DNA of 64,000 nt, taken from positions 1 to 64,000 of the forward strand of contig DATBGZ010000036.1 of NCBI GenBank assembly GCA_036557785.1, read 5' to 3'. The notes below the pieces were generated by a model. The model did no database searches, was not told where the DNA came from, and saw only the letters and a list, made by a program, of their open reading frames with translations. Position numbers and translations under genes: made by a program. The first letter of the stretch is position 1. The number at the start of each line of letters is the position of its first letter. Positions 33,771-42,861 of this stretch are shown piece by piece. The DNA is from DATBGZ01 sp036557785 (lineage in GTDB: Bacteria; Actinomycetota; Actinomycetes; Mycobacteriales; Micromonosporaceae).

Positions 33771-33824
33771 CCTCATGCCTACCTCGGGAAGCGGTACGGC
33801 CGGCGGGCGATGGCCGCGGTCCGA

Positions 33825-34277
33825 TCAGCGTGGGAACGGGTACAGGGGCGACCTGTCGCCTACCGACCAGTTGTGACCGAACGGATCCTTGAAGCCGCCT
33901 TGGCGGTGCGTTCCCCACGGCATGCGGTGGTCCACGATTCCGCTTCGGACAGTCGCGCCCGCCGCGACCGCGCGTTCGACGAAGCCGTCGGGGTCATCGA
34001 CGAAGAGCTCGATGCGGACGCTCGTGATCCCCAACTGGTCGGGACTGGCCTCGCTGGGGTTGTCGGGATTGACCTCGTGGAGGAAGAACGGGGCGCCGCC
34101 GATCTCGAGACCGGCCACGCCGCCAAGGTCCCATAGTTCTGTCGCACCCAGTGCGCCCTTGTACCAGCCGATCGCAGCGCGCGCGTCTGGCACGATCAGC
34201 ATCACCGAGATCACTGGTGACGACACGGGCCCCATGTCGCCGGCCGGCACGGCAGGATCGTTCGGCTCCTCGCTCAT
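33825..34277 (-). CDS. VOC-family (PhnB-like) protein
   Basis: A 150-residue glyoxalase/bleomycin-resistance-type protein: ISVMLIVPDARAAIGWYKGALGATEL, RIELFVDDPDGFVERAVAAGATV, and GGFKDPFGHNWSVGDRSP, the typical end of PhnB-like members. Likely a dimeric small-molecule-binding or isomerase protein with no assignable substrate. ATG 34277 is preferred over an upstream start at 34292. Confidence 0.8.
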   Translation of the reverse strand: MSEEPNDPAVPAGDMGPVSSPVISVMLIVPDARAAIGWYKGALGATELWDLGGVAGLEIGGAPFFLHEVNPDNPSEASPDQLGITSVRIELFVDDPDGFVERAVAAGATVRSGIVDHRMPWGTHRQGGFKDPFGHNWSVGDRSPLYPFPR

Positions 34278-34334
34278 GCCCACAGCATGCACGACGTGCG
34301 GCGCCGAGGCAGGCCAGTGGCATCGCCGCCGGTT

Positions 34335-34943
34335 CTAGCCGAAAGCGACCGAGCCTGGTCCGGTGATGACGATGAGCTGGGCGAGGTACGGGGAGGTCTG
34401 GTCGCAGTGGGTTGGCTGGTAGACCTCGTCGAGAGTGAGTATGAGGTCGAAGGTGCCGCTGATCCCCTGGTACCAACCGGTTCCTGAGCCCGGCACGATG
34501 GGGCTCGCCGCGCTGACGCTCGCCGTGGCCGAGCAGGTCGTGGTGTCCACGCCGACGTTGCTGAGCAGGTCTACGAACGCCGCACCGAGGTCGGCGATGT
34601 CCAGCCGGAACGTGCCGTGTGTCAGCGTGAGGTTGAGCTGGTGTGTGTGCTCGGGGTCCACCGAGCCATCGGCGTTGACGGTCTGCGCCTGACCGTAGTC
34701 ACCGACGGCGCCGGAGAGGACCACCGTGGAGGTGGGGCCGTCGTTGTCCGTGTAGTCGGTCAGATGTACGGTCCCGCCGAACCTGGTGGTCGCCGGTGTC
34801 GCGGCCGTCGCCGGGGTGGCGGCAGCAGTACGGTCAGCGTCGCGCGGCTTGGTCGGGATTGGCGAACACGCCACGCACGCCGTGGACGCCACTGCGGCTG
34901 TGGCGGCGACGAGGAGCGCATACCTGAACTGGCGAGAGGACAT
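34335..34943 (-). CDS. Exported lipoprotein-like protein, allene-oxide-cyclase-like barrel
   Basis: A 202-residue exported protein. The signal region (LLVAATAAVASTACVACS) offers a lipobox-like cysteine. The mature part is beta-rich, with TVNADGSVDPEHTHQLNLTLTHG and GSGTGWYQGISGTFDLILTL, the G-T-G-x-Y-x-G-I-x-G-T-F pattern seen in allene-oxide-cyclase/dirigent-like barrels of actinomycetes. Function unknown. Monocistronic. Confidence 0.65.
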   Translation of the reverse strand: MSSRQFRYALLVAATAAVASTACVACSPIPTKPRDADRTAAATPATAATPATTRFGGTVHLTDYTDNDGPTSTVVLSGAVGDYGQAQTVNADGSVDPEHTHQLNLTLTHGTFRLDIADLGAAFVDLLSNVGVDTTTCSATASVSAASPIVPGSGTGWYQGISGTFDLILTLDEVYQPTHCDQTSPYLAQLIVITGPGSVAFG

Positions 34944-35334
34944 GGGCAGGAGTCTGGCCGCGTGCCCGCGCCCCGGGATCGGGGAGATGCTCGGAGAAAA
35001 CCCTGACGTACGACGCCATGCCCCTCAGGGCGGTCGGATGGCATTGCCGTGTGGGCATGGGCCGATCAGTAGCAGCCGCCCAGCCTCCGTCCGCGCCCCG
35101 GTACGTCATTCGACGTAGACTCGCTCGCCGCTGGTGGCCGGCGGCCGGAGTCATTCGTCCGTGCCGTGGGGTGGCCGGCCGATCTACAGTCCTCATATTG
35201 TCACCCTTGTCCCGCTTCGCAAGGCACTCCCGCTACTCGGGCCAGACCGGCCCCATCACTCGCATGGCGACGCCCCGTCAGGCGATCGGCACCACACCGC
35301 AGACAGGTACTGACGATAAGAGGTTGGAGTCGAA
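34944..35334. other. Intergenic region before the aldehyde dehydrogenase
   Basis: 391 bases without a recognisable gene between divergent genes. GGAG at 35326-35329 serves the dehydrogenase. Other open frames here have no coding character. Confidence 0.4.
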
Positions 35335-36822
35335 GTGACCGACATCATCGCCCTGCCGAGGACGGCGTTATACATCGGTGGCCAGGAACGCGACGGTACG
35401 GGCACGCTCGCCGTCGCCGACCCGGCCAAGCCAGGGGCCATCGTGGGCCATGCCGCCGCTGCATCCGAACAGGACGCGGCCGATGCGGTGGCCGCCGCCA
35501 AGCAGGCGTTCCCGGCCTGGTCGGCACTGAGCCCACAGGAACGGGCCGCGACGATGCTCGCCGCTATCGAGGGCATCGACGCACTGCGCGACGAGGACGC
35601 GGCGATCCTCTCTCAGGAGAACGGCAAGATCCGGCTCGAGGCATGGATCGACGGGCTCGTCTTCGAGCTCCGGTGGCGCCTGGCCCTCGGGCTTGCCGAC
35701 CAGGTGGACGTGAACAAGGTGCTCGACCCGGCTCCCGGCATTCCGGTCACGACGACGGTTGCCTACCAGCCGCTCGGCGTGGTCACCGTGATCGTGCCGT
35801 TCAACTGGCCCATCGCGATCCTCGGTGCCTCGCTGCCGCATGCGCTGCTCGCCGGCAACACCGCCATCGTGAAGCCACCGCCGTCGGCGCCACTTGCGAC
35901 GGCCCGCGTCGTGCAGCGGGTCGCGGAGAAGCTGCCACCCGGCGTGCTCAACGTCGTCACCGGGCCTGACGCGAACATGACGCCGCTGGTCCAGAACCCC
36001 GACGTGGCGAAGGTCTGCTTCACCGGCAGCGTCGCCGGTGGCAAGCGGATCATGGAGCTCGCCTCGAAGACGCTCACCCGGGTCACTCTCGAGCTGGGCG
36101 GCAACGATGCGGCGGTCGTCCTCGACGACGCGATCCTCGACGATACGCACCTGGACCGGCTGTACGCGGCGATCTTCGATACGACCGGTCAGATCTGCAT
36201 GAACGCCAAGCGGATCTACGTGCACCGCTCACGGATGGCCGACGTCATCGACGGCCTCTCCCAGCGACTCGCGATGGCCAAGCTCGGCTACGGCCTCGAC
36301 GAGGGAACCACGATGGGGCCGCTGCACTCGCCCGTGCAGAAGGCGTTCGTCCAGGAGCTCGTCGAGGAGGCGAAGGAGTCCGGCGCTCGGGTGCTCGAGT
36401 TCGGCGAGTTGCCCAGCGGCGACCTCGACGGCGGTAACTTCGTACGCCCGGCGATCGTCGTCGACCCGGATCCGAACCTGCGTCTGGTGACCCACGAGCA
36501 GTTCGGTCCGGTCATCCCGATCCTGCCGTTCGACACCGAGGAGCAGGCCGTACGGATGGCGAACGAGACCTGGAGCGGCTTGTGCGGCTCCGTCTGGACG
36601 GCCGACGCCGACCGGGCGAACCGCGTCGGCGGTCAACTGGTCTGCGGCTATGTCTGGGTGAACGACCACGGCGCGACGCGCCTGGATCTTCGCGCACCCT
36701 TCGGCGGCATGAAGCAGTCGGGCATCGGCCGCGAGCAGGGCATCGAGGGCGTCCGGGCCTTCCAGGACACGCGCTCGATCGCTCACCTCGATCCGGCCAC
36801 CCTGGCCGCGATGGCTCACTGA
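35335..36822 (+). CDS. Aldehyde dehydrogenase family protein
   Basis: A 495-residue NAD(P)-dependent aldehyde dehydrogenase. Visible motifs are PFNWPIAI (cofactor entry), FTGSVAGGKRIME, the catalytic glutamate in LELGGNDAAVVLDDA, the catalytic cysteine in GQICMNAKRIYVH, and the C-terminal PFGGMKQSGIGRE. Both catalytic residues are present, so it should oxidise an aldehyde to its acid. GTG 35335 has GGAG 5 nt upstream. Followed by a strong terminator. Confidence 0.92.
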   Translation: MTDIIALPRTALYIGGQERDGTGTLAVADPAKPGAIVGHAAAASEQDAADAVAAAKQAFPAWSALSPQERAATMLAAIEGIDALRDEDAAILSQENGKIRLEAWIDGLVFELRWRLALGLADQVDVNKVLDPAPGIPVTTTVAYQPLGVVTVIVPFNWPIAILGASLPHALLAGNTAIVKPPPSAPLATARVVQRVAEKLPPGVLNVVTGPDANMTPLVQNPDVAKVCFTGSVAGGKRIMELASKTLTRVTLELGGNDAAVVLDDAILDDTHLDRLYAAIFDTTGQICMNAKRIYVHRSRMADVIDGLSQRLAMAKLGYGLDEGTTMGPLHSPVQKAFVQELVEEAKESGARVLEFGELPSGDLDGGNFVRPAIVVDPDPNLRLVTHEQFGPVIPILPFDTEEQAVRMANETWSGLCGSVWTADADRANRVGGQLVCGYVWVNDHGATRLDLRAPFGGMKQSGIGREQGIEGVRAFQDTRSIAHLDPATLAAMAH

Positions 36823-36838
36823 CCCCTGACTCGTCGCT

Positions 36839-36875
36839 CACGGCCCGGCCTACACAGATCGTGGGCCGGGCCGTG
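36839..36875 (+). terminator. Hairpin after the aldehyde dehydrogenase gene
   Basis: CACGGCCCGGCC (36839-36850) and its exact complement (36864-36875) form a 12-bp GC stem with a 13-nt loop, 17 nt after the stop codon. Confidence 0.7.
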
Positions 36876-36957
36876 GTGAGCCGCCTCACGATGCGATGGC
36901 GGTGCCGCCCGTGCGGACTAGGGTTGCAGCACTCGCTCCCCCGAGAGGTCCCGCCGC

Positions 36958-38262
36958 GTGTCGACGCCGTTCAATACCACCTTCGCCGCGCTCCGCAACC
37001 GAACCTTCCGTGTCTGGGCCGCGGCCGACATCGTCTCCGTGACCGGCACGTGGATGCAGGTCCTGGCGGTCAACTGGTACGTGCTGCAGCTCACCGGTTC
37101 GACCGCGCAGATGGGCCTGACGGTGATGCTGCAGACGTTGCCGAGCCTGTTGCTCGGGCCCGTCGGCGGGGCGATCGCGGACCGGATCCGCGGCCGCCAC
37201 GTCCTGGTTCTCACGCAGCTCAGCCACGCGGCCATCGCCCTGGGCCTGATGATGGTTGCGGCGAGACACTCGCATGTCTCGATCCTCTACGCCCTGTCGG
37301 TGGCCAGCGGGCTTGTCGCCAGTGTCGAAGGTCCGATCATGGGCAGATTCAGCGCAACGATCGTGAGCCGGTCTGAGCTGGGCAACGCGCTCTCGTTCGG
37401 CTCTCTCATCAACTCCACCGGCCGCATCATGGGCATGGCGGTCGGCGGGGTCGTGCTCGCGGCGACCGGCCCGGTGCCCCTGTTCGCCGCCAATGCCGTG
37501 AGCTTCCTCGCGGTCGTCGGAGCACTGCTGTCCATCCGGCCACGGCATGCCAACCAGGCAGAGGCATCACCACAGGCCACAGAACACGGACTGCGGGCCG
37601 GGCTGCGCTATGTGCTGCGACAGCCGGTCGTGCTCGCGATTCTCGGACTGGCGCTCGTTCTGGGCAGCCTGGGCCGCAACTACCAGGTCACCATGGCTGC
37701 CATGAGCGCTGGTCCGCTCGGCGGTGGCGCGGCGGGATACGGCGTGCTCTCGGCCGCCTTCGCCGCCGGGACCGTCCTTGGCGGGCTCGTCGCGGCCAGC
37801 CGCAAGATCCTGGGACTTCGGACACTGGTGGGGCTCGGGCTCATCACGAGCGTGCTCCAGCTCGCCGGCGGCCTGGCTCCCGGCGTCGCGGCACTCGCCG
37901 GCATCGTCGTGCCGGTGGCCGTCGGCGCGGTCGTGATCGACACCACGGTCGCGACGCGGATCCAGCTCGACACGGCGTGGAGCATGCGCGGTCGGGTGCT
38001 CGGCGTCGCCACTGCGGTCAGCGGCGCTTCCGGCGCGTTCGGCGCTCCGCTGCTGGGCTGGCTCTCGGAGACGATCGGCCCGCGGCTCACGCTGGTCGCG
38101 GCGGGATCGACGACGCTGCTCGCCTGTGCCGTGGCGGGCATGGTGATGGCCAGGCTCCGCGGCGTCCCGTGGACCATCGACGAGCTGCTACGTACCCTGC
38201 GAACCTCGCTGGGCCTGCGAGAACGGCGTCGCTACCGCGAAGCCGTGGCCAGCACGCCGTAG
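36958..38262 (+). CDS. MFS exporter, DHA3-like
   Basis: A 434-residue major-facilitator protein with about 12 hydrophobic helices. The N-terminus (ALRNRTFRVWAAADIVSVTGTWMQVLAVNWYVLQLTGS) is typical of the DHA3 drug-efflux family (MefE/EntS type), with the motif-A-like loop GGAIADRIRGRHVLV. Likely proton-driven export of a small molecule. GTG 36958 has GAGAGG upstream. No regulator gene is adjacent. Confidence 0.88.
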   Translation: MSTPFNTTFAALRNRTFRVWAAADIVSVTGTWMQVLAVNWYVLQLTGSTAQMGLTVMLQTLPSLLLGPVGGAIADRIRGRHVLVLTQLSHAAIALGLMMVAARHSHVSILYALSVASGLVASVEGPIMGRFSATIVSRSELGNALSFGSLINSTGRIMGMAVGGVVLAATGPVPLFAANAVSFLAVVGALLSIRPRHANQAEASPQATEHGLRAGLRYVLRQPVVLAILGLALVLGSLGRNYQVTMAAMSAGPLGGGAAGYGVLSAAFAAGTVLGGLVAASRKILGLRTLVGLGLITSVLQLAGGLAPGVAALAGIVVPVAVGAVVIDTTVATRIQLDTAWSMRGRVLGVATAVSGASGAFGAPLLGWLSETIGPRLTLVAAGSTTLLACAVAGMVMARLRGVPWTIDELLRTLRTSLGLRERRRYREAVASTP

Positions 38263-38264
38263 CC

Positions 38265-38281
38265 GCCGCGCACGGCGCGGC
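38265..38281. terminator. Hairpin between convergent MFS and SDR genes
   Basis: GCCGCGC (38265-38271), 3-nt loop, GCGCGGC (38275-38281), located between the two convergent stop codons. Short but perfectly placed. Confidence 0.35.
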
Positions 38282-38283
38282 CG

Positions 38284-39093
38284 TCATGGCTCCGCGGCCG
38301 GATCCGCGGAGCCGGGCTCGGTCCGCTTGCGGTGCATCTCGGCTCGGGCCGGCTCGGAGAGCAGCCGGGAGCTTGCGGCCATCGCCTTGTCCCGCACGGA
38401 CCCCGCGATGACGTGGTCGTCGCCCCTCATCAACGCCTCGAAACCCTGGCGCGCGACATCATCGGGGTCGTCCTTGTCCGCGGTCGCGCCGAGCTTGGTG
38501 TCCTGCATGCCCGCGCGCTCGAAGAAGTGGGTATCCGTGACCCCCGGCATCAGCACCGTGACGCTCACGCCGGTGCCTCTCAACTCGGACCGCAGGGCCT
38601 GCCCGAAGGACTGGAGGAAGGACTTCGAGGCGGCATAGGTCGCCTCGAAGGGACCCGGCGCGGTCGCGGCGACCGACGAGGTGACCAGAACGCGACCCAT
38701 GCCCCGGCGGACCATGTCCGGCAGCAGACGCTTCGCGAGGTGCACCGTGGAGACGACGTTGAGCTCGAGGAGGTTGAGCTCATCTTCCAGCGGTACGTCC
38801 CGCGTGAAGTCTCCGCTCACGCCGACCCCGGCATTGAGCGCCAGCGCGTCGATCGGAGAGTCGCGGACCTCCGCATAGAGACCCTCGACCCCTTCTCGCG
38901 TGCGCAGATCGGCACGCACCGCCCGAACGTTGGCGCCGCTACTGCCGACCTGCCGTGCGGCCGAGTCGATCCCCTCGTCCTCCGCCGTCACGATGAGGTC
39001 GTAGCCGTGCTCGGCGAACTGCTTCGCCAGCGCGAGGCCGATTCCGCTCGAGGCGCCGGTAACGACCGCCAACGGTCCGCTCGTTGTCGTCAT
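38284..39093 (-). CDS. Short-chain dehydrogenase/reductase
   Basis: A 269-residue classical SDR: VVTGASSGIGLALAKQFAEHGYD, a NAG motif in ALNAGVGVSG, catalytic serine in VTSSVAATAPG and YAASKSF. It starts 11 nt after the stop of the alpha/beta-hydrolase gene, so the two form an operon. The frame open upstream of 39093 overlaps that hydrolase and has no SDR features, so ATG 39093 is the start. Confidence 0.88.
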   Translation of the reverse strand: MTTTSGPLAVVTGASSGIGLALAKQFAEHGYDLIVTAEDEGIDSAARQVGSSGANVRAVRADLRTREGVEGLYAEVRDSPIDALALNAGVGVSGDFTRDVPLEDELNLLELNVVSTVHLAKRLLPDMVRRGMGRVLVTSSVAATAPGPFEATYAASKSFLQSFGQALRSELRGTGVSVTVLMPGVTDTHFFERAGMQDTKLGATADKDDPDDVARQGFEALMRGDDHVIAGSVRDKAMAASSRLLSEPARAEMHRKRTEPGSADPAAEP

Positions 39094-39104
39094 GGTCGCC
39101 CGAC

Positions 39105-39926
39105 TCAACTCTGCAGGAATGCGAGCAGGTCGTCGTTGACCTGGTCCTGCATGGTCGCCGTGATGCCGTGCGGAGCCCCCGGGTAGTAGATCTCCTTGGC
39201 GTCCCGGACCAGTTGCGCCGTCTTTCTCGCCGAGTCCTTGACCGGCACGATCTGGTCGTCCTCGCCATGGAGCACCAGCGTGGGTACGTCGAACTTGTCG
39301 AGGTCCTCGCGGAAGTCGGTCTCCGAGAAGGCCCTGATGCTTTCGTAGGCGTTGTGCAGTCCGGCCTGCATGCTCCACAGCCAGAACTGGTCGAGGATTC
39401 CCTTCGATACGCTGGCGCCGGGTCGGTTCGCGCCATAGAACATCAGAGCCAGGTCCTGGTAGAACTGGGAGCGGTCCTGCAGGAGGCTCGCACGCAACTG
39501 GTCGAATACCTCGACGGGCAGCCCCTCGGGGTTGTCGGGGCGCCGCAGCATGATCGGTGGCACTGCGGAGATGAGCACCGCCTTCGCCACGCGTTCAGTG
39601 CCGTAACGGCCGATGTAGCGAGCCACCTCGCCGCCCCCGGTCGAGTGTCCGACGAGCATGACATCGGTAAGGTCGAGCGCGTCGATCACCGAGGCGAGGT
39701 CGTCCGCGTACCCGTCCATGTCGTTGTTCGCCGCCGCCTGCTCGGAGCGGCCGTGGCCTCGGCGGTCATGGGCGACGACACGAAACCCGTGCTGTACCAG
39801 GAACTTCATCTGGCCGTCCCACGCGTCGGCACCCAGCGGCCACCCGTGCGAGAACGTGACAACAGGACCAGAACCCCAGTCCTTGTAGTAGATGTGCGTG
39901 CCATCTTTCGCGCTGATGTAGCCCAT
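39105..39926 (-). CDS. Alpha/beta-hydrolase, non-haem chloroperoxidase type
   Basis: A 273-residue serine hydrolase. The oxyanion HGWPLGADAW, nucleophile elbow GHSTGGGE, catalytic acid in VLHGEDDQIVPV and histidine in YPGAPHGITA are all present, in the pattern of the cofactor-free chloroperoxidase/aryl-esterase group; peroxidation is probably a side activity of an esterase. GGGAGGG precedes the ATG at 39926. First gene of a two-gene operon with an SDR. Confidence 0.9.
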   Translation of the reverse strand: MGYISAKDGTHIYYKDWGSGPVVTFSHGWPLGADAWDGQMKFLVQHGFRVVAHDRRGHGRSEQAAANNDMDGYADDLASVIDALDLTDVMLVGHSTGGGEVARYIGRYGTERVAKAVLISAVPPIMLRRPDNPEGLPVEVFDQLRASLLQDRSQFYQDLALMFYGANRPGASVSKGILDQFWLWSMQAGLHNAYESIRAFSETDFREDLDKFDVPTLVLHGEDDQIVPVKDSARKTAQLVRDAKEIYYPGAPHGITATMQDQVNDDLLAFLQS

Positions 39927-40122
39927 GGCGCAATCCCTCCCCCGTCGCGCATGGCCTTCGCGGTTCAGCCTAGTCGGCGGCGTGATCCGCGCGGGTCGAA
40001 ACAGCGAGGCCCTGGAGCCTGTCTGTACGCTCTGGCCGCGGGGCCGGCAGAGGGCGGCCTAGCCTGGACGACTGGGACGGGATGGTTCTCACGATCATGT
40101 TGGGGAGAAGGGGCGGACGAAC

Positions 40123-40860
40123 GTGAAGATCGCTGTGCTCGGCGGTACCGGGTTGATCGGGTCGCAGGTCGTGCAGATCCTGCAAGCGGGCGGGCACGAC
40201 GCGGCGCCGCTGTCACCGTCCTCGGGCGTGGACCTCCTCACCGGCCAGGGTCTTGCCCAGGCGCTCAAGGGTGCCGATGTAGCGGTGAACCTGACGAACT
40301 CGCCGACCTTCGACGACGCCTCGGTCAGCTTCTTTCGGACCACGATGGAGAACCTGATGCCGGCCGCCCGCGACGGCGGCGTCGGACACGTGGTGGTGCT
40401 CTCCATCGTCGGCATCGACGAGGTCCCCGGCTCCGCGTACTACCGGGCCAAGCTCGCGCAGGAGGATATCCTCAAGGCCGGGTCATTGCCGTACTCGATC
40501 GTGCGGGCGACACAGTTCTTCGAGTTCATCGATTCAGTCGTCTCCTCCACCACCGACGAGGACACCGTACGGTTGCCCGCCACCCCGATGCAGCCCATAG
40601 CCGCGGCCGAGGTCGCCCAGGCCGTCGCCGACACCGCCACGGGTCAGCCGCTGCAGGGCACCCGCAACATCGCGGGCCCAGAGGTCTTCCCGCTCGACGA
40701 GCTGGGCAGGCTCACCCTCGCCGCCCGCGGTGACCACCGAACGGTCGTCACCGATCCCACGGTCGGACCGTTCGCGGCCGTGCCCGGCGATGCCATCATC
40801 GCCAAGGGTGATGCCGTCCTCGGGAAGACCACGTACCGGGAGTGGCTCGCCCGGCACTAG
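40123..40860 (+). CDS. NAD(P)H-binding atypical SDR (NmrA-like)
   Basis: A 245-residue Rossmann protein with the atypical-SDR N-terminus KIAVLGGTGLIGSQVVQIL and VVLSIVGIDEVPGSAYYRAKLAQED, where the catalytic Tyr-x-x-x-Lys is kept (YYRAK), and SIVRATQFFEF. Members of this group reduce quinones or sense NADP redox state. GTG 40123 is preceded by GAGAAGGGG. Monocistronic, divergent from the hydrolase/SDR pair. Confidence 0.85.
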   Translation: MKIAVLGGTGLIGSQVVQILQAGGHDAAPLSPSSGVDLLTGQGLAQALKGADVAVNLTNSPTFDDASVSFFRTTMENLMPAARDGGVGHVVVLSIVGIDEVPGSAYYRAKLAQEDILKAGSLPYSIVRATQFFEFIDSVVSSTTDEDTVRLPATPMQPIAAAEVAQAVADTATGQPLQGTRNIAGPEVFPLDELGRLTLAARGDHRTVVTDPTVGPFAAVPGDAIIAKGDAVLGKTTYREWLARH

Positions 40861-40900
40861 CGGCCTGCGATGGTCGATGCAGGTGACCTACTCCGACGGC

Positions 40901-42148
40901 CTAGGCGACCAGCGACTCCAGCGGCGCGGCCGGGTCGGCGAGCCGGTCGAGGTCGACCGCCCGGCCCGAGTGTCCGGCGAGGACGAGACGGTCGAGGGTC
41001 TCGCCGTCGTCCCAACTGTTGACGTTCATGGCGGCGAGCACGCGACCGTCCTGGGTCCAGAAGACCAGGAACGGTGGTGTCTTCGCGTCCGTCAACTCGG
41101 TCGAGCCGCGGAAGACCACGCGATCGTAGCCGCCCGGTTCGGCGTACCCGCGGTACTCCATGCCGAGGTCGTACTGGTCGGTGTAGAAGTACGGGACGTT
41201 GTCGTGCACGGCTGGGCGACCCAGCATCGCCCGTGCCGCGGTCGCGCCGCTCCCTCGGGCATTGGCCCAGTGCTCGACCCGCAGCGACCGCCCGAGCAGC
41301 GGGTGCTCGAACTCGGCGATGTCGCCGGCCGCGTAGATGTCCGGGTCGCTGGTTCGCATGGACGCGTCGGTGACGACGCCCCCGCGCACCTGCAGGCCGG
41401 CGCCGGAAGCGAGTTCGACGTTCGCCCATACGCCGATGCCGACCACCACGAGGTCGGCGGCGAGGGTGCTGCCATCGGAGAGCTGGACCGACTGGACCCG
41501 ACCATCGCCGCGCAGCTCCTGGACCGACTGCCTGGTCAGCATACGTACGCCGTTGGCCTCATGGAGGTCGACGAATACCTGCGCGACCTCCCGGCCGAGC
41601 ACGCGCTGCAACGGCAGGGCCGTGGTCTCGATGACGGTGACGTCGCCACCCGCCTGGCGCGCGGCGGCGGCGACCTCCAGCCCAATCCACCCGCCGCCGA
41701 TGATCACTACGCGCGCGCCCCTGGTGAGGCGCGGTGCGAGCCGCTCCGAGTCGCGGAGCGTCCGCAGGGTAAACACGCCGTCGAGGTCGATGCCTGGCAC
41801 GGGAAGCTGTCGGGGCGTGCTGCCGGTGGCGAGCAGCAGCTTCGTGTAGGGAAGGAGCGTGCCGTCGGCCAGGGCGACCGTGTGGGCGGCGGGGTCGATG
41901 GCGGTGGCCCGGGCGTTGGTCAACAGGCTCACATCGTGCTCGGCGTACCAGGTGGGCGGGTGGACGAAGACGGACTCCCGGTCCGCGTTCGCGGTCAGGT
42001 AGGCCTTGGACAGCGGGGGACGCTCGTACGGACGGTACGGTTCCTCGCACACCAACGTGATGGGGCCGGCGAACCCTTCCTCGCGCAGGGTCTGCACCGC
42101 AGTGGCCGCGGCCAAGCCGCCACCCACGATCACGAACTGATCAACCAT
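40901..42148 (-). CDS. FAD-dependent oxidoreductase, ferredoxin/rubredoxin reductase type
   Basis: A 415-residue pyridine-nucleotide flavoprotein with the class I reductase layout: FAD motif FVIVGGGLAAATAVQTL, PYERPPLSKAYL, NAD motif VVIIGGGWIGLEVAAAA, and the second FAD motif DPDIYAAGDIAEF, then a C-terminal reductase domain (VEHWANARGSGATAARAMLG). It would pass electrons from NAD(P)H to a ferredoxin for a P450 or dioxygenase, but no such partner is nearby. It starts 14 nt after the folE stop, so the two are co-transcribed, and both face an Fe-S-type regulator. Confidence 0.9.
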   Translation of the reverse strand: MVDQFVIVGGGLAAATAVQTLREEGFAGPITLVCEEPYRPYERPPLSKAYLTANADRESVFVHPPTWYAEHDVSLLTNARATAIDPAAHTVALADGTLLPYTKLLLATGSTPRQLPVPGIDLDGVFTLRTLRDSERLAPRLTRGARVVIIGGGWIGLEVAAAARQAGGDVTVIETTALPLQRVLGREVAQVFVDLHEANGVRMLTRQSVQELRGDGRVQSVQLSDGSTLAADLVVVGIGVWANVELASGAGLQVRGGVVTDASMRTSDPDIYAAGDIAEFEHPLLGRSLRVEHWANARGSGATAARAMLGRPAVHDNVPYFYTDQYDLGMEYRGYAEPGGYDRVVFRGSTELTDAKTPPFLVFWTQDGRVLAAMNVNSWDDGETLDRLVLAGHSGRAVDLDRLADPAAPLESLVA

Positions 42149-42162
42149 GTGAAGAATCCCAT

Positions 42163-42768
42163 CTATGAGTGGACGAGGTTGAGGAACTCGGCCCGCGAGC
42201 GGGCGTCGGCGCGCAACGCGCCGAGCAGCGTCGAGGTGACCGTACGGGCGCCGGCCGCCTCGACCCCGCGCAGCGTCATGCACATGTGCTCGGCCTCGAT
42301 GACGACCCCGACGCCACGGGGGTGCAGTCGCGTGTCGAGCCAGTCCGCGATCTGCTTCGTCAACCGCTCCTGCACCTGTGGGCCGTGCGCGTGCATCTCG
42401 ACGAGCCGGGCCAGCTTCGACAGGCCGAGGATGCGATCACTGGGCAGGTAGCCGACGTGCGCCCGACCATGGAACGGCAGCAGGTGGTGTTCGCAGATCG
42501 ACGCGACCGGGATGTCGCGCACCAGCACCAACTCGTCGTACCCGTCGTCGTTGGGGAAGGTGGTGAGATCGAACTCCCGCGGGGTCAGCAGTTCGGCGTA
42601 GGCATGCGCCATCCGTCTCGGCGTGCCCGCCAGCCCCGAGTCCTCGAGGGACAGACCGAGGGCGCGCAGGAAGTCGGCCGCCGCCCGCTCCGCCGCGGCG
42701 AGATCACGTACGGCCGCGGGGAGCACTGCTCGTACGGGCCCCGCGCCGTTCGCGCTGGATCCGGCCAT
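42163..42768 (-). CDS. folE: GTP cyclohydrolase I
   Basis: A 201-residue FolE. Zinc ligands and substrate residues are in CEHHLLPFHGRAHVGYLP (Cys and His) and HMCMTLRGV (second Cys), with LGLSKLARLVEMHAHGPQVQERLTKQIAD and SRAEFLNLV. It converts GTP to dihydroneopterin triphosphate for folate or other pteridines. The usual actinobacterial folate neighbours (folP, folB, folK, ftsH) are absent, so this may be a second copy. GGAG lies 8 nt before ATG 42768. It shares an operon with the flavin reductase. Confidence 0.93.
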   Translation of the reverse strand: MAGSSANGAGPVRAVLPAAVRDLAAAERAAADFLRALGLSLEDSGLAGTPRRMAHAYAELLTPREFDLTTFPNDDGYDELVLVRDIPVASICEHHLLPFHGRAHVGYLPSDRILGLSKLARLVEMHAHGPQVQERLTKQIADWLDTRLHPRGVGVVIEAEHMCMTLRGVEAAGARTVTSTLLGALRADARSRAEFLNLVHS

Positions 42769-42848
42769 CACGTACGCTCCAATTCCACCAATGGTCACTG
42801 GCGGAATACTGCCGCACCGGCGCCGGGTTTTCAATAGCACGTGTTGCC

Positions 42849-42861
42849 TATAATCCTGGCG
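42849..42861 (+). promoter_or_regulatory. Leaderless promoter of the Fe-S-type regulator
   Basis: A perfect TATAAT at 42849-42854 is followed by 6 nt and the GTG at 42861, so +1 and the start codon should coincide. A TTTTCA at 42828-42833 is a possible -35 with a short spacer. The region also covers the divergent folE promoter, so the regulator could control both. Confidence 0.55.
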